The notes beneath the pieces were generated by a model. The model was not told the origin of the DNA, did no database searches, and worked only from the letters and a program-made list of their open reading frames with translations. Below, piece after piece: positions 26,101 to 37,101 of a DNA stretch of 64,000 bases. The first letter of the stretch is position 1, and each line of letters starts with the position of its first letter. The translations under genes were made by a program, and so were the position numbers. Source of the DNA: Apostichopus japonicus (taxonomy: Eukaryota; Echinodermata; Holothuroidea; Aspidochirotida; Stichopodidae); contig NC_092567.1 of the NCBI RefSeq assembly GCF_037975245.1, positions 4,596,214 to 4,660,213 on the forward strand, written 5' to 3'.

Positions 26101-27513
26101 CACACGCGATCGATACATGCACGAAAGCAAATGAAATATGTCAAAATACGAAAGGATGGGGTAGGTTAAGGGATATTAAAACTATACTCATTATTCATAG
26201 TAGGCTATAAATGGCTTCTGCTTATTACAAAGTCACACTGTAATATAGCAAGGCATTTTTGGAAATGCATTAGGATTTTGTTGGCAAATTGAATATGCAT
26301 AATGTTACTCACCAGAATGTTAGAAGCCTTGTGGTACTAAACATAGGTGTAGGAGGCGGGGGGGGGGGGGCCCAACCAAAAACAATTGTGAAAATTCGGG
26401 CAATATGCTGAGAATTTTTCGGGCACCTACTGAAAGAAAAATAATTTGCTATGTGTTTTTCAATGGTTAAACTGATATTATTAAGATCATTATTATTGTA
26501 ACGACTTTCCCAATAATGATAACCAATATGGAAGGGTAATAACACGGCAAATGATTGTATGTTATTGGCATGCGATGTAATAACCGACGCATGCCTATTT
26601 GATATGCAAATTAATATGTTAAACGCGCGCGGAGCGCGCGAAAAATTTTGTTAATATTTTTCGGGCAAGTCGTTACAGCCCCCAAAATCAAATTGGGCTC
26701 CTACGCCTATGGTGGTAAACATTTAAAACTTCCCGAAATATTTCATTCGACGTGGGTTTCGCTTTGTAAACTCTTTTTTTATTTAGAAATTTTCATGTAG
26801 AAAAAGGGCACTTTTTTAACCAGAGGAAAAGTGGGGGGGGGCACGTTATCCCTGTGCCCCCCCCCCCCGGTTCCGCCGCCCTTGCATTCAGAATAATATA
26901 CCAGCTGAGAGTTTATTGGTTTCAATGTCACTAATAAACACTATTATGGATAAATAATACTTTAAGCAATTGATAATTCAAATACCCTAACACTTTTTTA
27001 AGGAACAAAGTTAATTTATTAGCAAGACTTAATTGTGTTATCGTTTCAGTAAATATAATTTTCTGATGAAGTCTTTTTTTCTTCCATGTTAGCAAAATAT
27101 TAACACAATCCTGATTAAATGAAAACTTAGCATGTGTGTCTCGTTTCTGAAAGCCACTAAGGGACACACGGGGTGGCATTCAGTTATAAACGACAACATT
27201 CATATAAGAAATCTGACCACGTTTGAGAACAGGAGCAAGAAGACATCTGTAAATTTATGTTGTTTTAAGTTCTTTTCTGTTTATCTAATTATAATTCTAA
27301 TGCTACCATTTATCAACTGTATTTCACCGATTTCGTTATCATAATATTGATTTTATATGTACTGGTAAAGTAATAGAGAGAGCAGCTTAGCTCAAATAAG
27401 CTGACCAGAATGCATTATGAGCAATAGCTGTAAGAAAGGTGCATAATATCTTACCTGCCATTGACCGGTCTGTAGGTTCAGGCGACGAGAATCTTGATAC
27501 TTATAGTTCCATA
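14128..27513 (-). CDS. candidate 3' end of a minus-strand gene, four small in-phase exons
   Basis: On the minus strand four splice-bounded exons join without a frame break: 27513-27455 (59 nt, WNYKYQDSRRLNLQTGQWQ), 19260-19225 (36 nt, ACDGNGNLPGEE), 14786-14728 (59 nt, GFNVRSYQESLAKFNRARR) and 14248-14128 (121 nt, SMQDVYSSGDANHQQDCDVI and on, stop TAG at 14128-14130). Acceptors are TTATTCATCAG, CTTCCTTCAG, CTTGTTTAG and TTACATTACAG; donors are GTAAGA, GTAAGA and GTAACT. I recognise no domain. The DGNG stretch is too short to call an EF-hand. The introns are long (about 0.5 to 8 kb). The evidence is splice and phase agreement, which small exons can satisfy by chance. A start and upstream exons are not identified. 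Confidence 0.33.
16303..16330 (+). mobile_element. solitary hAT-like terminal sequence
   Basis: CAGGGGCGGACTCAG follows a G run. It looks like a hAT-type terminal inverted repeat beginning CAGGGGCGG. The reverse complement was not found downstream, so only one end seems to remain. Confidence 0.35.
16684..16917 (+). CDS. small open frame, 77 codons, function unknown
   Basis: ATG follows a GA-rich microsatellite and the frame ends at TGA just after CACGTG. The translation is highly charged: MGEIGEMGGMEEIVDIEIVS, then EEETTICFVWTKRIKMKTLS, ESQVTFLQVQNDEREIKLLG and CRKYELETLCVT. The composition is more protein-like than other short frames nearby, but the first residues come from the GA repeat and no domain is recognised. 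Confidence 0.2.
   Translation: MGEIGEMGGMEEIVDIEIVSEEETTICFVWTKRIKMKTLSKQETESQVTFLQVQNDEREIKLLGSCRKYELETLCVT
19524..19569. repeat. two tandem 21-bp units ending in TGACGTCA
   Basis: GTCATCAAACACTGAGTGAC is directly repeated, producing two TGACGTCA octamers at 19542-19549 and 19562-19569 on a partly overlapping spacing. Confidence 0.85.
22395..22490 (+). pseudogene. Myb/SANT-like (MADF-type) protein N-terminus, truncated
   Basis: ATG at 22395 starts MAATTHGKTWEEQEFLKLID, then IY, before the frame runs into a T/G homopolymer and stops at 22490. The G-K-T-W-x-x-x-E-x-x-x-L-I-x-I-Y pattern is the beginning of a Myb/SANT-like DNA-binding domain, as in the accessory protein of Harbinger transposons, which helps bring the transposase to the ends. 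Only about 22 residues remain. Confidence 0.45.
22446..22793 (-). pseudogene. Harbinger transposase-like N-terminus, truncated
   Basis: The minus-strand frame begins MAMEAQFAVALSLIIMRFVL and continues through an arginine-rich stretch (RRRRHTLEDAF, RRQRACRRIF), then loses coding character at the poly-G tract (PPPPPP). A hydrophobic start followed by a basic helix is common in animal Harbinger transposase N-termini. The catalytic DDE region is absent. The family call rests mainly on the facing SANT-like relic and the right end. Confidence 0.4.
25816..26884. mobile_element. hAT-like non-autonomous element with 8-bp target duplication
   Basis: The terminal inverted repeats are CAAGGGCGGCGGAA at the left (from 25816) and the reverse complement, TTCCGCCGCCCTTG, at the right (to 26884). 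CATTCAGA flanks it as a perfect direct repeat (25808-25815 and 26885-26892). An 8-bp duplication is the hallmark of hAT insertion. No transposase is encoded. Internal poly-C/poly-G tracts lie near both ends. A second element (26342-26711) is inserted inside it. Confidence 0.8.
26342..26711. mobile_element. MITE, copy 1, nested in the element at 25816-26884
   Basis: It starts CATAGGTGTAGGAG and ends CTCCTACGCCTATG, an imperfect 14-bp terminal inverted repeat. The flanks GTACTAAA and GTGGTAAA agree at 6 of 8 bases, consistent with an aged 8-bp target duplication. Internal landmarks (TTCGGGCAATATGCTGAGAA, a GCGCGCGGAGCGCGC palindrome, GGGCAAGTCGTTACAG) are shared with the copy at 31443-32334. 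Confidence 0.75.
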
Positions 27514-28493
27514 CTGATGAATAAAATAAACGGAATTGATTAAAACACATCTGCAATTGTAATCTCTTTTTTTGGGGGGGGGGGGTGGGGGTGGGTGGAA
27601 TGAAGTAATAAATGTTATATTCAACTGATTTATGTTGGCACCCGATGATATCAGCTGAGTAATCAATCTAGTTGATTCCTTAATTTTGATATTATTTGGT
27701 TTACTATCATTATCATATCAGTAATATAGCTGATCAGTTTACAATCCTTATATCTCAGTACGATTACCGATCAGTTTACTATCATTATCATCTCGGTTTT
27801 ATACCTAATTAGTTTACAACCATTATCCTCTCAGTTATAAAACCACTCAGGTTAGTATTGTTATCATCTCATTAACATATCTGATCAATTATACAATTAT
27901 CCTAAATGAAAGCTTATGCTCCTATTCAAACAGAAACTAATCTTGGACTAAATTAAGAAACCACATCATGATAGTCGAGTATTCGATGCTGAGATTAAGA
28001 ATAATAATCCATGAGATGTTGAACGGATCAGAGAACAATCAACATCAGGAATACGTTATGAGAGTGTCAGAAAATGAAGTCCAAGTATCGACCGTTTAGA
28101 ATATCCTAAATAATGCACAAACTGACTTTGACTTCGACTACATCGTCTCCGAATCTCTCTCTAAGCTGTTATCACGAGATAATTTAGTAGCTATTATACA
28201 CACATCTGTCAAAAATAGTAAAGCATTTAATTGATCGGGCAAACGTGTTGTTTACACTAACTACTTATGTTTTTGAGATTGATCAATGATGACATCATCA
28301 GCAGTGACGTCACTCCACCATTAACAATGGGAATCACGATGTGTCCTTTAAACACAGAACAATTAAAGAGCGTATACTGTGTACGAGTCTGAGAAATACT
28401 GTTGAGGGGTGGAGATAGAGAGGTTTGTAGGTATTTATACATTACTATTAATTAATTGAAAATAATAAATTTAGGTATAATCTTATTATAGAT

Positions 28494-28883
28494 GTGTTAT
28501 TGTACAGAGAAATGAAACATTGGACTGCTCGTGATGTTAATAAAGCTATCCCGGTTTCAAGATATTTAGCTTTATATTACAACGCATTAGTGACGTCGTC
28601 AAATACCATGAAAACTAATAATTTAAATATTGATGATAGAAAAAATAAATGTATTTGGAATTACTTTATTGAGTTAAGTTATGGCGCTACAGGACTAGAC
28701 AAATCATCGTCATTATCACGTGATCCCATTTCCGATGTCCTGAGAGTATGTCAGTTATATACACGAAGGTTTATATGTCTTGTTTCCAGCCACTTTCTTG
28801 TTTTTTTTTTCAACTGTATTCAGACCAAATACATCAACCTCTCTACTTGTACTTTACGTAGGAGGAAAGTATGTATAATCTAG
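28494..28883 (+). CDS. open frame of 129 codons, unrecognised
   Basis: The longest non-repetitive single-exon frame of the central region. It reads MLLYREMKHWTARDVNKAIP, then VSRYLALYYNALVTSS and a basic tail (TCTLRRRKVCII). There is no signal peptide or recognised domain. Neighbouring sequence is repetitive and AT-rich, so chance is a real possibility. Confidence 0.15.
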   Translation: MLLYREMKHWTARDVNKAIPVSRYLALYYNALVTSSNTMKTNNLNIDDRKNKCIWNYFIELSYGATGLDKSSSLSRDPISDVLRVCQLYTRRFICLVSSHFLVFFFNCIQTKYINLSTCTLRRRKVCII

Positions 28884-31800
28884 CATTGTGTTATTATGAC
28901 ATAATTATAACATTGAACAATAACACTGTCCAAACTTCTAAGAAGATTCAAGAAGCCTACGTTAAAGTCTAATATCGACAGAAGTGTTCATGGATACAAA
29001 AAACATACACTTGCATGTAAACAAATATGAATGAAGATATATCATATCAATATAAATTATGTTTTGTGTCGTGGTTTGTCTTTCAGATCATCAATAAGGC
29101 CGTGAAAAAAACTGCAACACGAACTAAACAGAAATATCAGCAGCAATTTTATACAATTACAATACTTGTTGAATTGAAATAGAACAGACCATTGTAACAT
29201 CTCTTTGTTTCTGTTTGTTTACATTTTCTGATTCCGGAATTTGAATGCGAGCCTAGACTATTGCAGCCGATATTACAAAGATATCATAGTTGCAGTGTGC
29301 GCTCTATTAAATAATCGGCCGTTTCACCGGTTCAGATCTACCCACCTGCTAAAACTAACTGCAAGTCCCTAGTTTTACGGTTATGATTCAGTAACAATAC
29401 TGGTGACGATATGACAAATACTCATTTCCATTAAACTCAAGAAACACGTATCTAATTTAAATAACCATGATAATTCCTTTTTCATCAAAGACTATCGCCT
29501 GCAGCATAGTTGCATCCATTATAATTTACTTGAGCCAAGGGAAGGATGACAACTTTCTCTTGAGCATTATTTTTATTTAAAGAGTAAGAACATTCTAGGC
29601 CTGAGTCGGGTACCCGGATACCCGACCGAACACTCGTGTACCCGAATTGAAAACACACAAAACGGGGACTCATTTTCTGGGGGAGGGGGATCGCGTCACT
29701 ACTACGCGAGTGCTTTCATGAATTCATGTTTTGATTAATCAAGACACGCGAATACGGAAGATTATTTTACTGAGATCACTTTCTTTTAGTGTAGATGGCT
29801 GTTTTAATTGCTTAATATTTCTAGTTTTAGCCAATTGTAATGGTTCTTTTCCCTGTGTAGATTAGGTCACTCAACACCGAAAACGAAAAAAATATACCGG
29901 TGAAAACTATTCAAATTGAAATATTTAATCCATCACAACATCAACTGTGTACTGCACGTACAATACTATATTACCTCTTCAAAACATAGCACATACATTC
30001 CAAGCAATTGCCGATTTTCATGTAATTGAAAGTTGTAAACAAGGCGACGCTTTTTTTGTGTGTCTGTGTAAAAAACCGATGGTTATGGCAAGATTGTTCC
30101 CATTGAATTAGTGTGGTGTTAGGCTAGCATGTGGTCGAAGATAGCAGGTATAATGTTATTATTCCATGGATATTTTAGTTCCAGCTAACTGCCTTACAAT
30201 TTGAGCGAATAAACAGATGGTAGATTTCCATGTTGACTTGGCTGGTGGTTGGCTACCATGCGGTCAAAGACAGTGCTCAGCAATAACGAAAGTATTCGGT
30301 GAATATGTTAGTGCCAGCTAACTGCGACACAATTTAAGCGAAAAAAACAGATGGTTAGGCTAAATTTTCATGTTGACTCTTTGTGATTTAAGGCTACCAT
30401 GTGGTCGATGATTTGTGGGGATTTTACGCAAACATAGTTTGAAGAATGCACGTGTCTTTGTCATCAAGCAGCTAGCTCTGGTAGTCCATAGCAAGTGATT
30501 TCCTCTCATAGTTGTAGCTACGGTATATGTTCGTTCATGCGTAAAATATTGGAATTCTCAAAATAGCTATAATTCTTCATTCAGTTGTTAATAGAAGGAA
30601 ATACTGGCAAGGAAATGTACGGGATGTTAAGATGGATTATAGACGGGATAACAAAACAAATATAATCCTGGCTTTTTTACTAAACGTTTATTCCAAATGC
30701 GATAGTTTAGCGATGAATCGCTACACGGTCAGAGCCGCAATGTTTGTTTAATTCAAGTTGAAAGCTGAAATTTATAACGGGAATTCCCGTCTCGGCAACT
30801 TTTTACATGCAAGATTTGAAATCAAATTGCGAGAATCGCGCAATCCCGCAGCTAATGCAAACCCTTGATCGAAATAAAAGAAACAGTTGCAATTTCATGC
30901 AAGGTGTTTCTTTATTTATGTGCATTTGCATTATAATTTATTATACATCAAAACATGAAAATCAGTTGTACGTTACAACAGGAGTATCGATTGAAAACGT
31001 AGATTTCGGAAATGTAATGTAAGGTGGCATAGTGATGTTCCATTAATCGGTGACAGCCCGATATTCATAAGGTTCTATATTCATAAAGTTCATTGTTCAT
31101 AAGGGTCATCATCCATAAGGTTCATTGTTAATAAGGTACGCTATTCATAATGAGCAAAAGGTTCATTGTTCATAAGGTTCGTTATTCAAAATTAATAAAA
31201 AAGGTTCGTTGTTCATAATTGGTAAATGGGTTCGATATTCATAATGGTGAAAAGGGTTAGATGATCATAATAGGACGAAGGGTTCGATATTCATAATGGT
31301 GAAAAAGGCTCGTTATTTATAATAGGACGAAGGGTTCGATATTCATAATAGAGCAAAGGGTTCGTAACTCATAATAGACAAAAAGGTTCGTCATCATTCA
31401 CAATGAGGAAAATGACCCACCCCCCTTTAGGAAACGTACAAGCATAGGCGTAGGAGGCGGGGGGCTGGGGGGCTGCAGCCCCCCCCCAACCAAAATTTTT
31501 GGTGAAAATTCGGGCAATATGCTGAGAAGTTTTCGGGCACCTACTGAAAGAAGAAAAGTTTGCAATGTGTTTTTCATTTTTTGGGGGGTGAAATTTCGGG
31601 GAATATGCTGAGAAGTTTTCGGGCACCTACTGAAAGAAGACTAACTTGCAGTGTGTTTCTCTTTTTTTTGGGTGGTGAAAATTCGGGCAATATGCTGAGA
31701 ATTTTTCGGGTGCCTACGGAAAGAAGAATAATTTGCAATATGTTTTTCAATGGCTAAACTGATATTATTATTATCGTTATTATTGTAACGACTTCACCAA

Positions 31801-31892
31801 TAATTATAACCAATATGGAAGGGTAATAACAGGGAAAATAAAACCAAATTTTTTGCGCGCTTCGCGCGCATTTAACACCTTATTGTGCATGT

Positions 31893-31950
31893 CATATAGG
31901 CATTCATCGGTTATCGGCATGTGATGTAATAACCGATGAATGCCTATATG
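31893..31950. repeat. perfect 22-bp hairpin with 14-nt loop
   Basis: The left arm 31893-31914 (starting CATATAGGCATTCATCGG) is the exact reverse complement of 31929-31950, with a 14-nt loop. Partial pairing continues outside (TGTGC and GCACA). Copy 1 of the MITE keeps the loop and much of the right arm but has a diverged left arm. Confidence 0.85.
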
Positions 31951-31963
31951 ATAGCACATTAAT

Positions 31964-32227
31964 GCAGCATTTTGCGTCCTTTTCTATGATTTTTCTCAAC
32001 CGCACTGACTCCACTATGCCATAACGACAAACATAACTAGCTTATCTATTTATATCTTACTTCAAATGGTGGCATAAAAGTCGAAAAATTTGCAACTTTC
32101 AACTTTGTTTTCTCCAAGATATTTTCTTGGCTAATATCTTAGTTTGCTGTTTTGTGATTGATATATGTAAAAAACTCGATGGACATGTCCAAAAAGTAGA
32201 AAACGGCGACCAAACGCAAAATGCTGC
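31964..32227. mobile_element. 264-bp inverted-repeat segment inside MITE copy 2
   Basis: GCAGCATTTTGCGT at 31964-31977 and ACGCAAAATGCTGC at 32214-32227 are exact reverse complements, with further imperfect pairing inward (CTTTTCTA and TAGAAAA). The segment has no counterpart in MITE copy 1, so it is either a later small insertion or internal sequence lost from copy 1. Confidence 0.55.
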
Positions 32228-33733
32228 TTTAAGATGTTGAACGCGCGCGCGCGTAGCGCACGAAAAATTTTGGTTATATTTTTCGGGCAAGTCGTTACAG
32301 CCCCCCCAAATCAAATCAGGCTCCTACGTCTATGCGTACAAGTTTATGCCGATTCAGTACAAGTCGGTAGGAAAATGGAGGATGTCTTTTGCACTTGTAT
32401 GACGCACTCCTCTCCTATTATGAAGAACCAACCTTTTTTTTCACATTATGGATTACGAACCCTTTGATCGATGATGAATTTCGGACCCTTTCTCTTATTA
32501 TGAATAACAAACCTTTTTCCCCATTATGAATAACGGACCCTTCGCTCCATTATGAATATCGGATCTTTCTTCCTATTATGAATAATGAACCCTTTTGTCT
32601 ATTATGGATTACAAACCCATTGTTCTATTATGAATTTAGAACCCTTTGTCCCATTTGAATAACGAACCTTTTTGTCCATTATGGATATCGAACCGTTTTG
32701 CCCATTATGAATATCAAACCTTTGTTTCCATTATGAATACCGGACCTTATAAATTATGATCCCTTTCTATTATGAATAACGAACCTTTATTTCCATTATG
32801 AATAGCGAACCTGTGTATCGAAAAAATGCACATTATTAATAACGAACCTTATGAACAATGACCCTTATGAATAGCGGACCTTATGAATATCGGGCAGACC
32901 CCCATGTATGTACATGTTACATTGTGTTTGGCTAATGACGTATACAACATTACAGTAAAGACGCACATATACTGTAGCTAATTAGTCAAATCACCCCAAC
33001 CCAACCCCCCCCCCCCCCATAAAAAAAGAGATACCATAACAACCAACTAGTAAATATCACATGATCAAGAAGCGCGGCGTGAAGTGTTTATACCCCCTCC
33101 TGAACCCGAACATTCGGCTGTATTCGTTTCTTCCTAGTAATGCGTTCGGTTAGTTTTAACTGACTTAAACGATTACAATGAATCCTATCACGTTTACAAA
33201 CAATTTGTTTAGACGTCCGTAGACAAGATGGTGGACCATACAGATCAAACTTTACTGATCTTTTCTTGTATTTAGGCATTGACCGATGAATAATACTACT
33301 TGAATTGTATCTGAATCCCTCTCTTAACTACTATACTTGCAAGATTAGTGGTTACTCTAAAATTTAATTTTTCTTTATGACAGTGTAGCATCTCTGCGAA
33401 AATCAATCACAAATATTAAGTTAAAATTTCGACAGATAACACGCGTAAAATGGAATAAAGTATATATCGTTACCTCATTAAGTATATAATATCGATGTAA
33501 AACTGTATCGAATCGATACACTATATGTATATTGATGGCTAGAAAATTAAACTAGTACTCATCTATTAAGTATAAAGCATGTTTTATGCAAATTTCGCTT
33601 TGTATGCAGATTTACAAACCAACAATGTAAATTACATATTTTTCTGTGCTAGTCTAATGTTATTAATGGGTGCGATGCGAAGACCCCGGAAGCGGCAGAA
33701 GTTTTAGATAGGGTCGTCAGTATAAGCTTAACC

Positions 33734-33887
33734 TCAAAATTGTACAGAACGTTTCTGAGAGCTCAAGCGGGATCGCGGGGCTTTCTCTGGAATATGTTTC
33801 AAGCCCTGGTTGGTTCCACGAGGGGAAACCTCTGAAGTTGTTTGCATTTGGTGATATCCCTTGTTCTCTCTTAGCGAGTTTAAAGCA
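33734..33887 (-). CDS. candidate alternative terminal exon, minus strand
   Basis: The acceptor is TTTGTGTTTTAG on the minus strand. One base completes a codon, followed by ALNSLRENKGYHQMQTTSEV, a polar region with SPRGTNQGLKHIPEKAP and a basic end SRLSSQKRSVQF, then TGA at 33734-33736. The entry phase fits the exit phase of the LRR exon at 45449-45654, so LKELL-ALNSLRENKG would be a continuous read. A second frame is also open over most of the exon, so support is modest. Confidence 0.3.
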
Positions 33888-34410
33888 CTAAAACACAAAA
33901 CAGATGTAATAAATAAATTATATTTATCTATAATGTATTCCAAGCAGGCTGGTGTGGATCCGATGGACTTAAGGGGGGAGGGGGGGAGGGGCGAAGTCTC
34001 TGAAAGCTGCTTCATTTTATAAGCCAAATATATTAAATGTATCCAAATCTAGTGAAATGTAGACGTAAGGGGAGTAACAGACAGACCGAACTTGTTTTCT
34101 TTTCTTCGTTTCTGTATTATAACTCATACTTTCGTAAGTGTATAAATGAAACAAAATAAAATATAGTTTTAAATTCACATATAGTTTTAAATGCTTTCCC
34201 TCATATAATTACCCACATTTTATTTATAATATTATTTTTTTCAAGGCAAATCATGCATGGATGTTAATGTTCGCCAATACATGTAGATTGTACTGTTTTC
34301 AAGCACCGATCAAGGGTGTAATGGGTCTCCCCACCGCCACCCCCACCCCACCACCATGCATTTCAAACTAACTTGAAATAGTTAAAACACAACGTTGCGT
34401 TTAGACTTAG

Positions 34411-34413
34411 ATA

Positions 34414-34460
<47 letters not shown>

Positions 34461-34491
34461 CCTATATATATAGCCTATATATATATATAGC

Positions 34492-34539
<48 letters not shown>

Positions 34540-34540
34540 T
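34411..34540. repeat. (TA)n microsatellite with TAGCC interruptions
   Basis: Long uninterrupted TA runs separated by three TAGCCTA interruptions. The 3' flank (AAAGACCACAG, then CCCC) recurs near 34865, indicating a local duplication of flanking sequence. Confidence 0.9.
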
Positions 34541-37040
34541 TTGTCTAAACTTCCCCTTTTTCTGGTGAAAGACCACAGCCCCACCCCCTCCTACCCGTAT
34601 ATGATGTCGGCTAAACTACAGAACGAGTGTCTTATCTATGTCTTTATAAAGTCTTTATGCTAATGTTACCAATTAGAATATTTCGAGTAGATCTAGAACC
34701 AACATTTTGGTCTCTGTTTCGTTTTCGCTTATTTCTTAATAACTTAGAATGGTTAAAACACAATGCTGCGTTTAGACTTTGATATTGGACATAAGTCAAG
34801 TCATATAAGTCAAACTATGACTCAGAATGTATCATTTGAAGTCTCAACTTGCCATTTTCTGGGGAAAGACCACAGACCCCCCCCCCCCCCACCTCCCTCC
34901 TTCCTATACATGATGTCGGCTTTGACGACGCTCTGTTCCTGTACAAAACTGCAGAACTGCAGAGTGTCTTATCTTTGCCTTTATAAAGTCATGATGCTGA
35001 TGTTACCTATTAGTATATTTCGAATACGATACATCTAGCACCAACAGTTCCGATACATTTTTGGTCTCTGCTTTGTTTTCGTTTATTTTTTAATACACTT
35101 TGCAGCAATTTCAGAGAAACAAGAACTTCGTTTGCAGAACTTGGAAAAGAAGTTCATTAAAACTTTGCGGCTTTATTCTGCAATTCAGATTGAAAGAATG
35201 GTTTAAGCGGAGGTGTGGATATGTTTAAATGTGCTTTTATGGGGGGGGGGGGGGGTTGACAGCCTCCGAGGGGCAGAACATTACTTCAAACCTTACATAA
35301 TCATTGTCGCTCTGTAATTAAGTTTCCCAAAGTGTATGATACCACTACTTTTCGGAAAGAGATTTAAAGCATCAATTGATGTGATGGCTACTCACAAAAC
35401 ATTTTATAAGACAGGGATATCGAATGAGCGAAATGAAAGGAATATGACTTATCTCTCAAATCAGCCAAGCTTAGCAATATTAAGTGTTGTTATATTCTAT
35501 TCTATTATTCAGTTCGTTGTTTACTATCACATGACTCTGTTTTGGGTGTCTCCTTCATATAAAATGGCAATCATGTGTTGCTGATTCATTACTCTCTTGT
35601 ATGTAAATCAACAACAATCAACAAGTCAAAAGAAATTCACATAGTTCGTAAAGCCTTTAATTAAATGTAAGAAATGTTACATGTGTCCATTATGACGTCA
35701 TTGTGACAATACCTTTCACATTTCTTGATTTCAAGGATGGTGGGATGGATCCAACCGGAATAGCGTCTGGAAGAATGTACCATGAAAACCTATGGATAGA
35801 AGTAGAGTAATCATCGTGTAAGATGTAGAAGACGTAGTGGAATGTCCTCCTAGTCAGGTTTATTGTTTACTAAATCAATGAAGATAAACAAAGTAAACAA
35901 TAAATAACAAGGAAATAAATCACATCTGATTGATCATTATGATCAGAATTAATTATCATCACAAGTCTTGTGTTCAAACGATTCTACGAAAAATAAGCTA
36001 GAATGGAAATAGTTTTGTGGATAATTATGATGATAGTTGGAACTGCTGTATGTAAATTGTATGTGGTTGATATTGTGAAATGTATAGCCGTCCACATTAT
36101 CAGAATTGGCTGAACTGTTTATATGTTTACATTATCAATTAAGATAAAGTTGTTCAAACATGTAGAAATACAACATTGCACACAACAAACGGAGTAAACG
36201 AAGTAAATCCTCTTAACAACCGCTTGCCATTTTTCACTCGGATCACGTGATTTATATCGTATGTTATTTTCGTCAAATGTATTGATGATATAGTTCGTCT
36301 TCGTGAATCCTCGCTTTAAATGAGAACTGAAAATGACTGAGATTGTTAGAGTTCAGTGGTAAGATACGAAATCTACAAATAATTAAATTTGAAGCTAAAA
36401 AAATTGTTTCTTAACTTCAAAAGAGTTTAAGATGCTACAAATTACATATTTCAATGTAATGGCGGGATAACAAACCTGCAAAAAATACACTAAAACGGAG
36501 GAGGAATGTAAGGGAGAGGGGTTGGAGGGTCGAGGACATAGCAACATTTTCTACTGGGCGAAACAACTGTTCCTCTCGGGTGATTTCAGTAAAAGGTAAA
36601 CACAAAATGCTACTATTACATGAACAAGACAGGTATACCAAGGGTCCTTACCTATTTAAATATTTATTCAATATCAACCATCAATAATTTTAACAAATTG
36701 CACGAGTTGTTATTTCGTCATTGATCCAAATCCAATTTAATAAAAATTATATCATTTTTTTGGTGGAGTTGATAAGAGTTGCCCCAACCATTTCACAATC
36801 AAATCAAATCAAATCATCGTATTCAATGAAGAGCTGCATGTGTCCAAAATATCCAACTCTCTTCATACCAAGTAATTGTGACAACTTCCTGTTCTTATTT
36901 TTTTATTAAGAATCCCAATAATGCGATCTTTGTTGATTCACAAAAGAAAATGTGATTGGAAGGTGGAGGCACAAACACTGAGGTGCAGCGGAGCTTGTGA
37001 CTTTGAAACCACTAAACTGTCAAATTATGTGAAACCTCTC

Positions 37041-37101
37041 AAAATGAATACTCTATGCATGAATACTCTATGCATGAATACTCTATGAATACTCTATGCA
37101 T
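37041..37101. repeat. short tandem repeat, 15-bp unit ATGAATACTCTATGC
   Basis: About four copies, one shortened to ATGAATACTCT. No coding signal around it. Confidence 0.8.

Larger units (their letters stand above)
31443..32334. mobile_element. MITE, copy 2, with perfect 8-bp target duplication
   Basis: The ends are CATAGGCGTAGGAG and CTCCTACGTCTATG, flanked by exact CGTACAAG repeats at 31435-31442 and 32335-32342, indicating hAT-type insertion into the foldback-like element. It is larger than copy 1 because a unit of about 86 bp (GGGCAATATGCTGAGAAGTT, TTCGGGCACCTACTGAAAGA) is present three times (31500-31750), and because a further 264-bp inverted-repeat segment lies at 31964-32227. Confidence 0.8.
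31056..32895. mobile_element. foldback-like element with tandem-repeat inverted arms
   Basis: The left end reads GCCCGATATTCATAAGG from 31056 and the right end is its reverse complement, finishing at 32895. Each arm is an array of roughly 26-29-bp units: GGTTCGTTATTCATAAT type at the left (about 31056-31434) and the complementary ATTATGAATAACGAACC type at the right (about 32343-32895). Inverted arms made of tandem repeats are the architecture of Foldback-type elements. The spacer is occupied by a separate MITE. No protein is encoded and no clear target duplication was seen. Confidence 0.65.

Noticed and set aside
33088-33279. Basic 63-codon open frame on the minus strand
   Set aside because: It looks superficially like a nuclear signal-rich peptide but is short, without neighbours or splice support.
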